From Candidatus Poseidoniales archaeon (GTDB lineage: Archaea; Thermoplasmatota; Poseidoniia; Poseidoniales; Thalassarchaeaceae), in contig DUAE01000030.1 in assembly GCA_012960975.1 (NCBI GenBank), positions 1-64,000 of the forward strand: a stretch of DNA of 64,000 bases. The letters are read 5' to 3'. The translations under genes and the position numbers were made by a program. The first letter of the stretch is position 1. Each line of letters opens with the position of its first letter. The notes below the pieces were generated by a model. That model searched no databases. It was given only the letters and a program-made list of their open reading frames with translations, and was not told the DNA's origin. Below are positions 20,201 through 28,048 of the stretch, one piece after another.

Positions 20201-20633
20201 AGGTTGCACCCCAAACCAAGCTTGATGTCAAGATTGATGAAATATTGAAAAACATTCTCGCATCATTATCGAGGCCGGCCAGTAATAATTCGAAAGTGAT
20301 CCCGATGAATATTAAAACTAATAGTGGAGATAATGAAATCCCAAGGATTTTTTTCCAACCAGATAACTCTGAAAAAATTATTTTTACTAACAAAAATGCT
20401 GCAATTAGCATCTCCGCACCCTGCATCATCCAGATTAAATCACTAGGTATTTTTCCACCCAAAAGTAAATCAATCCAAGAGAAAATTCCTTGATGATATC
20501 GCAATCCAATTCCTGAATCAAAAAATAAAATTGAGAATAATAACAATTTTTGCTGTAATGAGGTTAAGTTATTTTTTGCATCAATAATGCCTTTCAAACT
20601 CTCCCCCACCGACATGATAGGCTTTGCCAGCAT
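17268..20633 (-). CDS. LivH-LivM fusion permease with TM2-like linker (copy 1)
   Basis: LivH and LivM, normally separate proteins, are joined in about 1,121 residues. An N-terminal multi-helix segment (about 25-110) is followed by LivH (TYRVQRYGNFAQAEF, near 155), with an extracytoplasmic insert after the LFTPD segment. Next comes a linker with GAFGLHNFYKENTSRAENQ near 525, which resembles a TM2 domain, then more helices and a charged helical stretch (about 625-700). LivM has HTGLTGMVNFGVIFFVGIGA near 757 and the cytoplasmic EAA-like loop AIKEDEEVAQHHGHN. ATG 20633 is taken as the start; TTG 20636 or ATG 20615 are alternatives. The substrate is unknown. The family moves branched-chain amino acids, urea or amides. 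Confidence 0.9.
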   Translation of the reverse strand: MLAKPIMSVGESLKGIIDAKNNLTSLQQKLLLFSILFFDSGIGLRYHQGIFSWIDLLLGGKIPSDLIWMMQGAEMLIAAFLLVKIIFSELSGWKKILGISLSPLLVLIFIGITFELLLAGLDNDARMFFNISSILTSSLVWGATYLAIAVGLTLTYRVQRYGNFAQAEFFIIGAYIALTLQWSDRFFEGVSAPRDGIVNWNLILFAGLIAFFVTGLIGVVIDRLVYYRFRLKNASPQTMMIASLGVAMILRAMVYLRFTAASELFTPDPDWRLTSQKFEVPSRLMRFRLGERGDSIWDWEYQKTEEGFTIGAPDLNPIFEWDAVVNDYGFVYYKAALVLVVFSSVILLYLLMKKTRLGRRMRAVADNPDLAASSGINIESIQRYSAFLSAGLSGFGGAFFAASVRINPEVGLSILLPAFAVIVLGTIGSIPGAIIGSFCVGLVRSLSEPVLVGSGNSLGRANWSGFSEVMPFIFLIVILMLMPKGLGDAFESWNVDRLRKKAESEREPNPKIFVALAFLPTGAFGLHNFYKENTSRAENQLIITIMGIFLWLLAGWAFDASIVGVGSEFLINNWSYSIGINIGIMNSVPWLMALVWLSAIFEGSYLLIGKSEDPFEKVLDSFERLLEPIHEANLLISDTIDLAISSINRATGQFFDRIKSVISKSIIVLREKLKTDSTNFLIDKLDSTRQRWYKFAPYGRESPNGSYLIFALLMLLTFSITASLESSSSFTKAMQIGRILLLFSIYSLWSFSLNIHTGLTGMVNFGVIFFVGIGAVIVSLLTTPISVEMNGVMIDVGGYGWHPIPAIILALLVSAAIGWVIAYPTAELRTDYFAIVTVSLGELLRITLIAEPMLRAGTNTTAIGISRYTLPMKGWWESGPSESVGSMLGLANNGAPSDAPYVLLLGFTALITTIVCWWLLEIIFSSPWSRILRAIKEDEEVAQHHGHNVIRNKAASLALGAAIAALGGIFWAWMNTTIHPDNLSPARTTFIIWAAFIVGGKGSNRGMMVGAMVLVVTEFTFNALITARGNAESSLHFLIAYIDSAFRWLMLDSPLSLLWSDEALTHAFPKFLDDPLSVTAQLAYLKLALIGLVIIASLLLAEKGLVPEVPSRPDDPEGVEA

Positions 20634-20680
20634 CAACTTGCTTCTATTGGTTGCGCCGGACTAAAGTCGAATAGCTTGAG

Positions 20681-20690
20681 AATAATATAC
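20681..20690 (-). promoter_or_regulatory. Possible TATA box of the liv operon (copy 1)
   Basis: GTATATTATT on the minus strand, about 50 bases upstream of livHM. The surrounding stretch is AT-rich with an A/T homopolymer. Archaeal promoters use such boxes, but this is pattern-based only. Confidence 0.4.
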
Positions 20691-20782
20691 AAAAACAGAA
20701 AAAAAAAATGTTTTTTCATTGATAAAACAGTGAATTTAATTAGCCAAAATAACTTGATTAACTATTGATAATTTCACTCGGT

Positions 20783-20822
20783 AACGCCGGCTTCATCAAG
20801 TGTTGTGTTGCACACCGGCGTT
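20783..20822. repeat. Inverted repeat in the livHM/aquaporin-like intergenic region
   Basis: AACGCCGG and CCGGCGTT are perfect eight-base arms separated by 24 bases. They lie in the 293-base gap between divergent livHM (copy 1) and the aquaporin-like gene. The site could be an operator or an RNA hairpin. No T-run follows on either strand, so it is not an obvious terminator. Confidence 0.5.
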
Positions 20823-20873
20823 CGTAAAAATGTGATATAACTATAGGCTAGTTCTTGAATTCGACCTGTTTGG

Positions 20874-20921
20874 TTATATACTGACTAGATTGCGGGAAAT
20901 ATTGCTCACTAAGGTGGGAGG
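20874..20921 (+). promoter_or_regulatory. TATA box and strong ribosome binding site of the aquaporin-like gene
   Basis: TTATATA at 20874-20880 is followed about 33 bases later by GGTGGGAGG (20913-20921), nine bases before ATG 20930. The near-consensus Shine-Dalgarno and the clean downstream terminator suggest a well-expressed single-gene unit. Confidence 0.55.
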
Positions 20922-20929
20922 AAAATATA

Positions 20930-21580
20930 ATGGGAATGGATACAAAAGATATGATGAATGAAATGGGTGCAGCTTTTGCTGTTACCTGGTTAGTTATGGG
21001 TTATACCGTATGGACCGGGGATGCTGGGGCATCCGGAGTCGAACTAATTGGAATAGGAATGAGCGGAATAATGGCCGTTGCAGCACTTGGTGTTGCATGG
21101 ATGGCATTCGCTGGTGCACACATTTTGCCACCAGTGACATGGATGCACATTATGACTGGAGACTTGGCTGACGCTGATTCTTGGATGGCTAATGGAACAA
21201 AATTAGCAATGCAAGTAGTAGGTGGAGCATTGGCACTAATTATGATGTCGTCAATTAATGATGGTGGTGTAACATACGCTGAGTCTATGGGCGGCGCAGC
21301 AATGGCTGCTTGGGAGTTTGATGCAATGACTATCGCTGGCGGAGTTGCTGCTGGTGCAATACTATGGTGCATTCACTCCAAGGCTGACAATGCTTGGGCT
21401 ACAGCAGTTGGTGTAGTTGCACTGGGCGGTTATATTGGTGCAACAGGATCAACGGACATGGCTTCTATGCTAATGAATGAAATGGGCGATCTAGTGCCAA
21501 CATTATTGGATTGGCTCGTAACTGGTATTTCAGTAGGTCTTGGTGCATTGGTTGCAACTAAGATCGATGAAAATCTTTGA
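20930..21580 (+). CDS. Aquaporin-like (MIP superfamily) membrane protein with degenerate NPA motifs
   Basis: A 216-residue, six-helix-sized, Gly/Ala/Met-rich membrane protein. FAGAHILPPVTWMHIMTGDL followed by a GGALALI helix closely parallels the aquaporin segment SGAHxNPAVTxxxxxTG plus its GAxxG helix, with the NPA box changed to LPP. In the second half, GSTDMASMLMNEMGDLVPTL sits where GxSMNPARSLGPAL is expected, again without NPA and without the filter arginine. The family call is by eye. If correct, this is a divergent channel or a non-water transporter fold. It is a single-gene unit with a strong ribosome binding site and terminator. It is unlike its neighbours in base usage (few TCGA sites). 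Confidence 0.5.
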   Translation: MGMDTKDMMNEMGAAFAVTWLVMGYTVWTGDAGASGVELIGIGMSGIMAVAALGVAWMAFAGAHILPPVTWMHIMTGDLADADSWMANGTKLAMQVVGGALALIMMSSINDGGVTYAESMGGAAMAAWEFDAMTIAGGVAAGAILWCIHSKADNAWATAVGVVALGGYIGATGSTDMASMLMNEMGDLVPTLLDWLVTGISVGLGALVATKIDENL

Positions 21581-21659
21581 TTGATAAATAATTATTGATA
21601 CAGATACACGTAAGGCAGACTGGGGGGTTAGCCCTCCAGCCTTGCCGACTCTAAACAAC

Positions 21660-21692
21660 CCCGAGGAGCATTCGCTTACTCGGGAATTTTTT
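21660..21692 (+). terminator. Intrinsic-type terminator of the aquaporin-like gene
   Basis: CCCGAG and CTCGGG form a six-base stem with a 13-base loop, followed by AATTTTTT. A second hairpin just upstream, CTGGGGGG-TTAG-CCCTCCAG (about 21619-21638), is flanked by GGCA and TGCC. Both lie between the plus-strand gene and the convergent pth2. Confidence 0.65.
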
Positions 21693-21759
21693 AATTTCAA
21701 GCATCATCCTCAGTATTACTCTAGACGATTAACGAGCAAGATACACCTAGTGCGAGTTT

Positions 21760-22104
21760 TTACTTCACTAGTGGAAGGCTACTCGTAATCGAATCGATTG
21801 TTGAACGTGGACCTGGTCCTATTCCGACGACAGTTACCGTTCCTGCAGGAATCTCAGTGTGCCCTGCGTCCTTGACCATGTAAGTAATCAATCCAGATTC
21901 TGAAGCTTCACCAAAAATTCTCTTTAATCCTTCAAGGTGTTTTGCAGATACTACGATCTTTCTAGCACCTTCCGTCCGATACCTTTCGAGGATTTTCGGA
22001 GCGACCCGCTTAGCCTTCAATACGCATTCTGTGGCCGCATGACTACATTGTGCAGCCAACTTACCTTTTGAGAGATTAAGGTCACTACGAGTGACGAGAA
22101 TCAT
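21760..22104 (-). CDS. pth2: Peptidyl-tRNA hydrolase 2 (archaeal/eukaryal type)
   Basis: MILVTRSDLNLSKGKLAAQCSHAA matches the Pth2 N terminus, and later VVGIGPGP and the final hydrophobic strand are also typical. The 114-residue length is normal. The enzyme releases tRNA from peptidyl-tRNAs that drop off the ribosome. The ATG at 22104 is preferred over the GTG at 22134 because family members begin at this strand and the longer form overlaps the upstream ECF S-component gene. Confidence 0.93.
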   Translation of the reverse strand: MILVTRSDLNLSKGKLAAQCSHAATECVLKAKRVAPKILERYRTEGARKIVVSAKHLEGLKRIFGEASESGLITYMVKDAGHTEIPAGTVTVVGIGPGPRSTIDSITSSLPLVK

Positions 22105-22114
22105 AGTTATTTCA

Positions 22115-22768
22115 TCAGTTCGTGACAACTTCACTCACCGCATTCTCATTCGGAGTAATTCGATGTCGGTGCATTAGCTCGCCTAGTGGCACAGCCATCC
22201 AAGCAGCGAAAGCCAAATTACCTGTTGCGTGATAGAAATCGTACAACAATCCATTGAAAATGTAAGGAAGCAGTACGGAAATATCCGTCTGAATTAGAAT
22301 ACTCAAGGAAACTATCCAATTGAAGGCAAAACCTGAAATGAATGCAACTAGAGCAATTCGATTAACATTCAATTTCTGATCGGTTCGTAACCAGTCACTC
22401 AGAAGAGCTCCTGTAATCCCGACTCCACCCCATCCAATTACTTGGAAAAGTGTCCAAGGTCCGTGCCCCACAACTAAGAGGTTTGAGAGAAGAGCGACAA
22501 TACCTGCAAGAGCAAATGCACGAGGTGCACCAAAGTAAATTCCAGTTAGTAATACGATGACTGTGACCGGTTGAATATTAGGTAGTGGCTCAAATAAAAT
22601 TCTGCCACCAATCGCAAAAATTGCCAATATTCCGAGCATTATCCATGAACTGCTTTCATCAAGTTTGCGTTCCGCTTTCAGCAAAGCGAAGACAATTATT
22701 CCTAGAATCGCTGCATTGAGCAAAAGAGTTTCTGTGGCTGAAAGAGCTATGTTGTGTGCATCGAACAT
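22115..22768 (-). CDS. ECF-transporter S component (vitamin/cofactor uptake), possibly corrinoid
   Basis: A 217-residue protein with about six hydrophobic helices. PLPNIQPVTVIVLLTGIYFGAPRAF followed by a GPWTLFQVIGWGGVGITGALL segment has the layout of energy-coupling-factor substrate-binding S components, whose family motif is GPWTPxQMxxWGxxG. The neighbour upstream on the same strand is a DUF4430 protein. S components and DUF4430 (transcobalamin-like) proteins often sit together, and a cobalamin adenosyltransferase lies at the right edge of this window, so corrinoid import is the best guess. No ECF A or T gene is in the window. Confidence 0.68.
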   Translation of the reverse strand: MFDAHNIALSATETLLLNAAILGIIVFALLKAERKLDESSSWIMLGILAIFAIGGRILFEPLPNIQPVTVIVLLTGIYFGAPRAFALAGIVALLSNLLVVGHGPWTLFQVIGWGGVGITGALLSDWLRTDQKLNVNRIALVAFISGFAFNWIVSLSILIQTDISVLLPYIFNGLLYDFYHATGNLAFAAWMAVPLGELMHRHRITPNENAVSEVVTN

Positions 22769-22824
22769 GTTAGGTCCCTGCCACTCTGGTTATCATGCAA
22801 CACTTGATGCTTGTCCAAGGATAC

Positions 22825-23487
22825 CTAAGATTCGATGCGCCAGGTGATAACATCATCAGCATCGATTTGCAAATCGCCAATACCGACCGATGCTTCTGCT
22901 CCGTTGATGTACAATCCCCACCAACTGCTCCAATCATCGGCTTGAGCAACCCCGCCAATCGAAGTCACAAACGACCCGTAATCACCGACATCGTAGATGA
23001 CTTCGAGATCTCGATTAGGCAAAAGAGCGACTGCATCTAGAGTCAAATCGAATCCATTAGTGTACCCTGAAAGCCCTCCAATACAAACACCGGTCATCGC
23101 CGCATCACCAACGAAAGAACCGTCCCAACTCGCTACCGAACCATTGAATGCATCATTGACTGAAATCGATTCACCGCTCGTTGAAATCATTGTCGTCCCG
23201 GACATGAAAACTGGATGACTTGAGTCAGAAGAAAAGTCAAAACAAATCACTTGAGTTCCGTTCCATTTTTGTGGTAATCCATCATGGGAATTACCATCAT
23301 CATCAACATAACTTATCGCTTGAGATGCCCATAATTCAGATAACATCGGCGCAGTAAGAACCAACGCGAGAATCCAGGTGCCAGAAATAAATTTCAATCT
23401 ATTATCTTCGTCGATTGTCTTCATAATTACAATCGTAATTATCGCTACCGCTCCAAATACTAAGGTTAGGTCTTGCATGGAGTTCAT
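22825..23487 (-). CDS. Membrane-anchored DUF4430 (transcobalamin-like) protein
   Basis: Two N-terminal hydrophobic helices precede an extracytoplasmic part of about 160 residues. The final WWGLYINGAEASVG plus ADDVITWRIES is the end of the DUF4430 fold (pattern WxxYVNG ... DGDxIxW), the domain shared with cobalamin-binding intrinsic factor and transcobalamin. It probably presents a corrinoid or related cofactor to the ECF S component encoded 57 bases downstream. A cysteine pair (QVICFDF and GVCIGG) may form a disulphide. The ligand is inferred from domain and context only. Confidence 0.65.
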   Translation of the reverse strand: MNSMQDLTLVFGAVAIITIVIMKTIDEDNRLKFISGTWILALVLTAPMLSELWASQAISYVDDDGNSHDGLPQKWNGTQVICFDFSSDSSHPVFMSGTTMISTSGESISVNDAFNGSVASWDGSFVGDAAMTGVCIGGLSGYTNGFDLTLDAVALLPNRDLEVIYDVGDYGSFVTSIGGVAQADDWSSWWGLYINGAEASVGIGDLQIDADDVITWRIES

Positions 23488-23530
23488 GTGTGATTAAAAT
23501 TAGTTTATAATCTGTTTCTCGGCCAAAAGT

Positions 23531-25660
23531 TCAAGTTAATTTTTGAATCTTTTCTCGTAAAACTTGACTGACAATTTTTCCATCTGCTGCCCCACCAAGT
23601 TTACCCATGACCATGCCCATCAAAGGACCTACAGCTTCCATACCACGTTCAGCTACGAAATCTGCTCTTTCTGCAAGGATTGCGTCGACTGCATCTTCGA
23701 CCGCGCTAGTATCAGCGGGCGTGAAACCTTCTTTCTCTGCACGGTTGGCAAACCAACTCAAACGTGTTTCAAATTCAGCTTCGCCAAGAGTTGGTCCTTC
23801 TGTAATCAATAAAGCAGCCATAGGAATTAGGCCTTCACGAGTAATTATTCCTTCTTCTCGAGCATGAACTGTTAGTGTTAATATTGGCCAATCGACTGCT
23901 TTTTCAACAATATTTACTGCCTTTGCAATATCTGACCGGGTATTATCAAGAAGTATGCTAGCCCATGCTTTAGCTGGAAGTGAAGGACAATCATGCAACC
24001 CTCCTTCAACCCCAATTACGAAAATATCGTCGAGTTCTGACCCTAATAATGCTTCAATTTGGTTAGATGAAATTTTGAATTTTTCAAGGCGAGTGAATCG
24101 CTCGCTTCGATTCATTGGAAGATTTTCTGAGATCGTGTTCCAATAATCCCCCTCAATTCTCAAAACTGGGACATCGGTTTCTGGATACATCCGGGCACCG
24201 CCAGGAAGCGGACGCATCGCAGTTGTAGTTCCATCTTCAGGTGAGCCTTTTCGAATAACGACATTTCTGACTTCTTGCGGTATTCGATGATAAGCCATTC
24301 TCGCACGATTAACCACTGATTCGAGAGCTAAATCCGCTTGCCAATCAGGAGCCGCACACAAAATGAACGCATCCATTTCTGACAAATTCAATGCCTCCCT
24401 TACTCGCTCCACCTCTATGCTACTGATACCGTAAGCTGGCAATTCATCAGAGTGGAAAATACCAGCGACGCCAGCAAGCTTTGCCGCGCTGGCGAACTCC
24501 CGACCAAGTCGAGGCATTTGTGCACCGTTATTGTCAAGTTCTTTTGTTCCGAGTTTGTTGGCGAATCCGGGCAAGGAGATTCCCTTAACGACAGCACCAG
24601 ATTCGAGAGATTTTTTCACCATCGCAGAATCACATGTTTCAAATTTAGAGGTCATATTTTGAATGGTGATAGGCAATCTTGACTTCGCAGAGGCTGAAAC
24701 TCTATTCTCAACAGGCGTGGAATCTTGGCGACGATCTGGAGGTAAAACAGGCAATCCTGCTTCTAAACGAAGTGTGTTCGCTAGGCGATAGAAATGGAGC
24801 TGACGAGCCATCTCTAATCTGATTATTTTCGGAATCCAATCCAAATCTTGGCATCCTTTGATTTCAACGCGATCACCACAGGCGATACTAACATTGAGAT
24901 CTTGGCGTATTGAGCCGAGGCCACGGCGAACCATTCTGGTATCTCGCAACATTGTTCCAAGTGCTATCGCGACCTCCTTTGCATGATCAGGGGTTTGTAC
25001 ATCTGGTGCGGTTGCAATTTCGACCAGAGGCATTCCCAGTCTGTCGAGAATATAATAGACAATTTCTCCTGTATTTGTTGATTTTGTATCGAGTTTTCTT
25101 GCTGAATCTTCTTCAAGGCAAATCACGTCGATTCCAACGATTCCTGAATTAGTAGAAATAACACCATTCGTTGCGACTAAGGTTGTTCGCTGAAATCCGC
25201 TAGTATTCGAACCATCAACTACAGTTTTTCTCATTACTTGAAGTGATGAGACCGGTTTTGCATCCATCATCGCTGACATCGTCAAAACCGCATTAACCGC
25301 ATCTTTATCGTGCTCGAGAGGCGGTGCCTCATCGATTTCTATCAATCCTGCATTTGGCGGCTGGACGTAAACAAATGATCGGTTTCGTCGTGCCTCGAAG
25401 CGTGCAGCAATGTCGACACGACCACCTTCACCTTGCGAGGCGCGGAGTTTTCGATGGGATTGTGTCCATTCTCGTGGAATTTCTTCAAGTCCTTGGTCGT
25501 AAAGTTGACTCGGCATTCTAGAATGTAATTTTCCAGTCGCCAATTGTTGGTGGATTTCCAACCCACACATGAAACCAAGGCCTTGCGGATTCAAAGAATC
25601 CGAAGAAAAAACATCGCCGACCGGTTCCATTCTAATCGAGGTGGCGAGGCTCTCGCTCAT
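23531..25660 (-). CDS. gatE: Glu-tRNA(Gln) amidotransferase subunit E
   Basis: This 709-residue protein has GatE landmarks: CGLEIHQQLATGKLHSRMPSQL, VDIAARFEARR, VMRKTVVDGSNTSGFQRT and VGIDVICLEEDSARK. A GAD insertion domain spans about 330-430, which distinguishes GatE from GatB, and a C-terminal YqeY-like tail ends VSQVLREKIQKL. With GatD (not in this window) it converts Glu-tRNA(Gln) to Gln-tRNA(Gln), the archaea-specific route. It is somewhat longer than typical GatE, partly from an N-terminal extension of about 27 residues. It is downstream of mcm on the same strand with a 17-base gap. Confidence 0.95.
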   Translation of the reverse strand: MSESLATSIRMEPVGDVFSSDSLNPQGLGFMCGLEIHQQLATGKLHSRMPSQLYDQGLEEIPREWTQSHRKLRASQGEGGRVDIAARFEARRNRSFVYVQPPNAGLIEIDEAPPLEHDKDAVNAVLTMSAMMDAKPVSSLQVMRKTVVDGSNTSGFQRTTLVATNGVISTNSGIVGIDVICLEEDSARKLDTKSTNTGEIVYYILDRLGMPLVEIATAPDVQTPDHAKEVAIALGTMLRDTRMVRRGLGSIRQDLNVSIACGDRVEIKGCQDLDWIPKIIRLEMARQLHFYRLANTLRLEAGLPVLPPDRRQDSTPVENRVSASAKSRLPITIQNMTSKFETCDSAMVKKSLESGAVVKGISLPGFANKLGTKELDNNGAQMPRLGREFASAAKLAGVAGIFHSDELPAYGISSIEVERVREALNLSEMDAFILCAAPDWQADLALESVVNRARMAYHRIPQEVRNVVIRKGSPEDGTTTAMRPLPGGARMYPETDVPVLRIEGDYWNTISENLPMNRSERFTRLEKFKISSNQIEALLGSELDDIFVIGVEGGLHDCPSLPAKAWASILLDNTRSDIAKAVNIVEKAVDWPILTLTVHAREEGIITREGLIPMAALLITEGPTLGEAEFETRLSWFANRAEKEGFTPADTSAVEDAVDAILAERADFVAERGMEAVGPLMGMVMGKLGGAADGKIVSQVLREKIQKLT

Positions 25661-25677
25661 ATGTTCAACGGCTGAGC

Positions 25678-27831
25678 CTAGACGAAAGAATACTCATCGT
25701 TTCGATTACTGAAGAGTTGTCCTGCTGTTCTCATCTTGGAAATTACTTCATCGACTGTGAACTCTGGAATCTTTTTGGCTGCAGTACGATTGTAGATTTC
25801 AGTGATCGTTGCAATGTTGTTTTTCTCGGCACAAATATCTCTAATGATTTGCCGAACAACATTAGTCATATTCCGGTTTTTGGTCGTTGTACCGGAATAT
25901 TCAGACTCATCTTCTATTCCCGCTTCTTCTCTCCAATGTTTGTAAACCGCGATAGCAACTTGGGCATCTTCGTTGGTGGCAATATTGCGCAAATACATCT
26001 TTGCATGAGCCTCAGTTAACCGAATTAAGGCCTCTAGCGCACGTGCGGTAATCGGGATAACATCTGTTCCTGGATCTTGATCACCACGGCCATAAGACTG
26101 GCGTTCCTCGGTATAATAATTCAAAATTGCAGCGGTTGCATCATCATCTAAATTTGGGTGGCAATTCAATTTTGCATATGCGATATATTTGCGTAAGAAA
26201 TTAGATGTTAAGTGCTCCTTACCATCAACCCCGATGTCGGTAATCTGTTTAGATTTAGAATCGGCTGGATTCATCTCCAAATTTTCTTCAATCATCAATT
26301 CGCTGACACCAAGGGTTCGAGTCGCCAAAATATGCCGAGCAATTCTTTCATCGTCCTCTTGCTTGACTTCATCTCGCATCATCCAAATAATATCGAATCG
26401 AGATGCTAAGGGTGGTGGTAATCCCGTTTCGCTAAATGAGTGAAGAACGCTTGCGTTTACACCTCGTTGAGAAAATCGACCTGCGGTCGGATTGGCAGCA
26501 GCAAGAATCGAACAACGAGTGGGTAATGTTGCAGTAATTCCACCCTTTGCGATGTGGATTTGCTGCTGCTCCATCGCAGGAAGAATCGATGAACGATCCT
26601 CTTTGTTGATTTTATCGAATTCATCGATTGCAGCTAAACCTCTATCAGATAACGGTAGTATTCCTGCTTCGAGAGCAAAACGTCCATCGGAAAATGAATC
26701 TTTGATAGCGGCAGCGGTAAGACCGGCGCTAGAAACTCCGCCACCCGAAGCTAATTTCCCCCGAGGAGATAATTTTGACATATATGATAGAAGTTGAGAT
26801 TTTGCAACACCAGGGTCTCCCATCAAAAGAATATGAATATCACCACGAGTTCGGGTTTTGTCTGGATTTATCCGAGCTACCCCTCCAAATAATTGCAAAG
26901 CGAGTGAGCGCTTGACGAAGGGCAAAACACCAGTTGGGAAAATCGATGGAGCAATGGAATTTTGCATCAATCTAAACAGATCATCACGTTGAGAAATTTC
27001 ACGAATTTGTTCCCCCTCTTCTTTGGTGATTTTTATTTCGGTAAATGGTACGGATTCGTGTTCAGAACTAACCAAATGATACATGATATCAAACATTGGA
27101 GTCTTTTTGTTTCGGCGATATTCAGAATGAACAACAGGAATTACGTTAACAATAACCCTCTGACCTGGAAGATGTTTGTTTACTAAATTGCCCTCTAACA
27201 AAGCAGAGGCACGACCTGGTTGCGAACCACTTGAAACCTGCTCTGGCAATTCCTGAATCTCAATCCACTGATTGTTGACCAGTTTTGAAATATTGTAAAT
27301 CAATTCAAAACGAGTTGCGCCATTTTTAACCGTCTCTCCACAACCACCTTGATCGGTAGAGGCACACTTCAGAGGTTCGACCAATTCGCGTTCATTATGT
27401 TGTGCGATTTCAACATTATATCCACACGCCTCGCATTGGAAAACTGCAATGTGCATCCTCGGCTTCAAATCAGAGATTTTTGTAACGATAACTTCTGAAC
27501 TTCGGAGTTTTTCGATGTCCGCTGCTCCAATATCTCTCAAACTGCGGCGAGAATCGCGCGGTAATTCACCAACTCGCAACATCACATCAATATCTTCACC
27601 GCGCTCACGGCAAATCTCTCGCAACATTTCGGTTCCAGACGCGAGAATTTGGCGAGGAAATTGCAAAATGTCTTCAGCGAATTCAGGATCAAAACCTTGT
27701 AACTCATGGAATGATACTTCCAAAACAGGTGTATTTGACTGTCGGGAAAGAAGGAGAAGAATATCCGAATCCTTTGCTTCAGAAAAGAAGGTTTTCCATC
27801 TTGCAGAGGAATCGTGTGCTGCCATTGTCAT
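25678..27831 (-). CDS. mcm: Replicative minichromosome maintenance helicase (MCM)
   Basis: An AAA+ MCM protein. The N-terminal part has a CEACGY zinc knuckle paired with CASTDQGGCG. The ATPase core has GDPGVAKSQLL (Walker A), AAIDEFDKI (Walker B) and PPLASRFDIIW (arginine finger). A winged helix lies at the C terminus (MRTAGQLFSNRNDEYSFV). It forms the hexameric 3'-5' replicative helicase. The ORF track starts at 27987, but ATG 27831 or 27825 (MAAHDSSARWK) is preferred: a TATA-like box lies 40-46 bases upstream and the extension looks non-conserved. It is divergent from the PPC-domain gene. Confidence 0.96.
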   Translation of the reverse strand: MTMAAHDSSARWKTFFSEAKDSDILLLLSRQSNTPVLEVSFHELQGFDPEFAEDILQFPRQILASGTEMLREICRERGEDIDVMLRVGELPRDSRRSLRDIGAADIEKLRSSEVIVTKISDLKPRMHIAVFQCEACGYNVEIAQHNERELVEPLKCASTDQGGCGETVKNGATRFELIYNISKLVNNQWIEIQELPEQVSSGSQPGRASALLEGNLVNKHLPGQRVIVNVIPVVHSEYRRNKKTPMFDIMYHLVSSEHESVPFTEIKITKEEGEQIREISQRDDLFRLMQNSIAPSIFPTGVLPFVKRSLALQLFGGVARINPDKTRTRGDIHILLMGDPGVAKSQLLSYMSKLSPRGKLASGGGVSSAGLTAAAIKDSFSDGRFALEAGILPLSDRGLAAIDEFDKINKEDRSSILPAMEQQQIHIAKGGITATLPTRCSILAAANPTAGRFSQRGVNASVLHSFSETGLPPPLASRFDIIWMMRDEVKQEDDERIARHILATRTLGVSELMIEENLEMNPADSKSKQITDIGVDGKEHLTSNFLRKYIAYAKLNCHPNLDDDATAAILNYYTEERQSYGRGDQDPGTDVIPITARALEALIRLTEAHAKMYLRNIATNEDAQVAIAVYKHWREEAGIEDESEYSGTTTKNRNMTNVVRQIIRDICAEKNNIATITEIYNRTAAKKIPEFTVDEVISKMRTAGQLFSNRNDEYSFV

Positions 27832-27871
27832 GTCTAATCCTCGCCGGGCATTTGAGACGGGCGTCCACAGT

Positions 27872-27877
27872 CTATAA
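27872..27877 (-). promoter_or_regulatory. Possible TATA box of mcm
   Basis: TTATAG on the minus strand, 40-46 bases before ATG 27831, would give a very short leader. Confidence 0.35.
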
Positions 27878-27894
27878 CCAAATGGTTTGGAAAA

Positions 27895-27938
27895 ACCTAC
27901 CCGTATGTTTCCACTGGAGAGTTTTGATACGGGCAGGT
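27895..27938. repeat. Inverted repeat between mcm and the PPC gene
   Basis: ACCTACCCGTAT and ATACGGGCAGGT are 12-base arms with one mismatch, separated by 20 bases. They lie in the divergent intergenic region and form a candidate operator or a hairpin in an mcm leader. Confidence 0.45.
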
Positions 27939-28048
27939 AAGCGAATGTGGTGCTGAGGGCTTCCACTGCAAGAATATAATGATTCAAGCCAAGTCCAAAG
28001 GAAATCTACCTTCAGAGGAATTAAAATCTAAGGTGCCTATCGCCATTC

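Noticed and set aside
20881-20929. Riboswitch in the leader of the aquaporin-like gene
   Set aside because: The leader after the TATA-like box is too short (about 25 bases) to hold one, and no known aptamer pattern is visible.
27832-27987. N-terminal extension of MCM from the ORF track
   Set aside because: A TATA-like box and an inverted repeat lie in this stretch, and the protein sequence before MTMAAHDSS has no MCM character.
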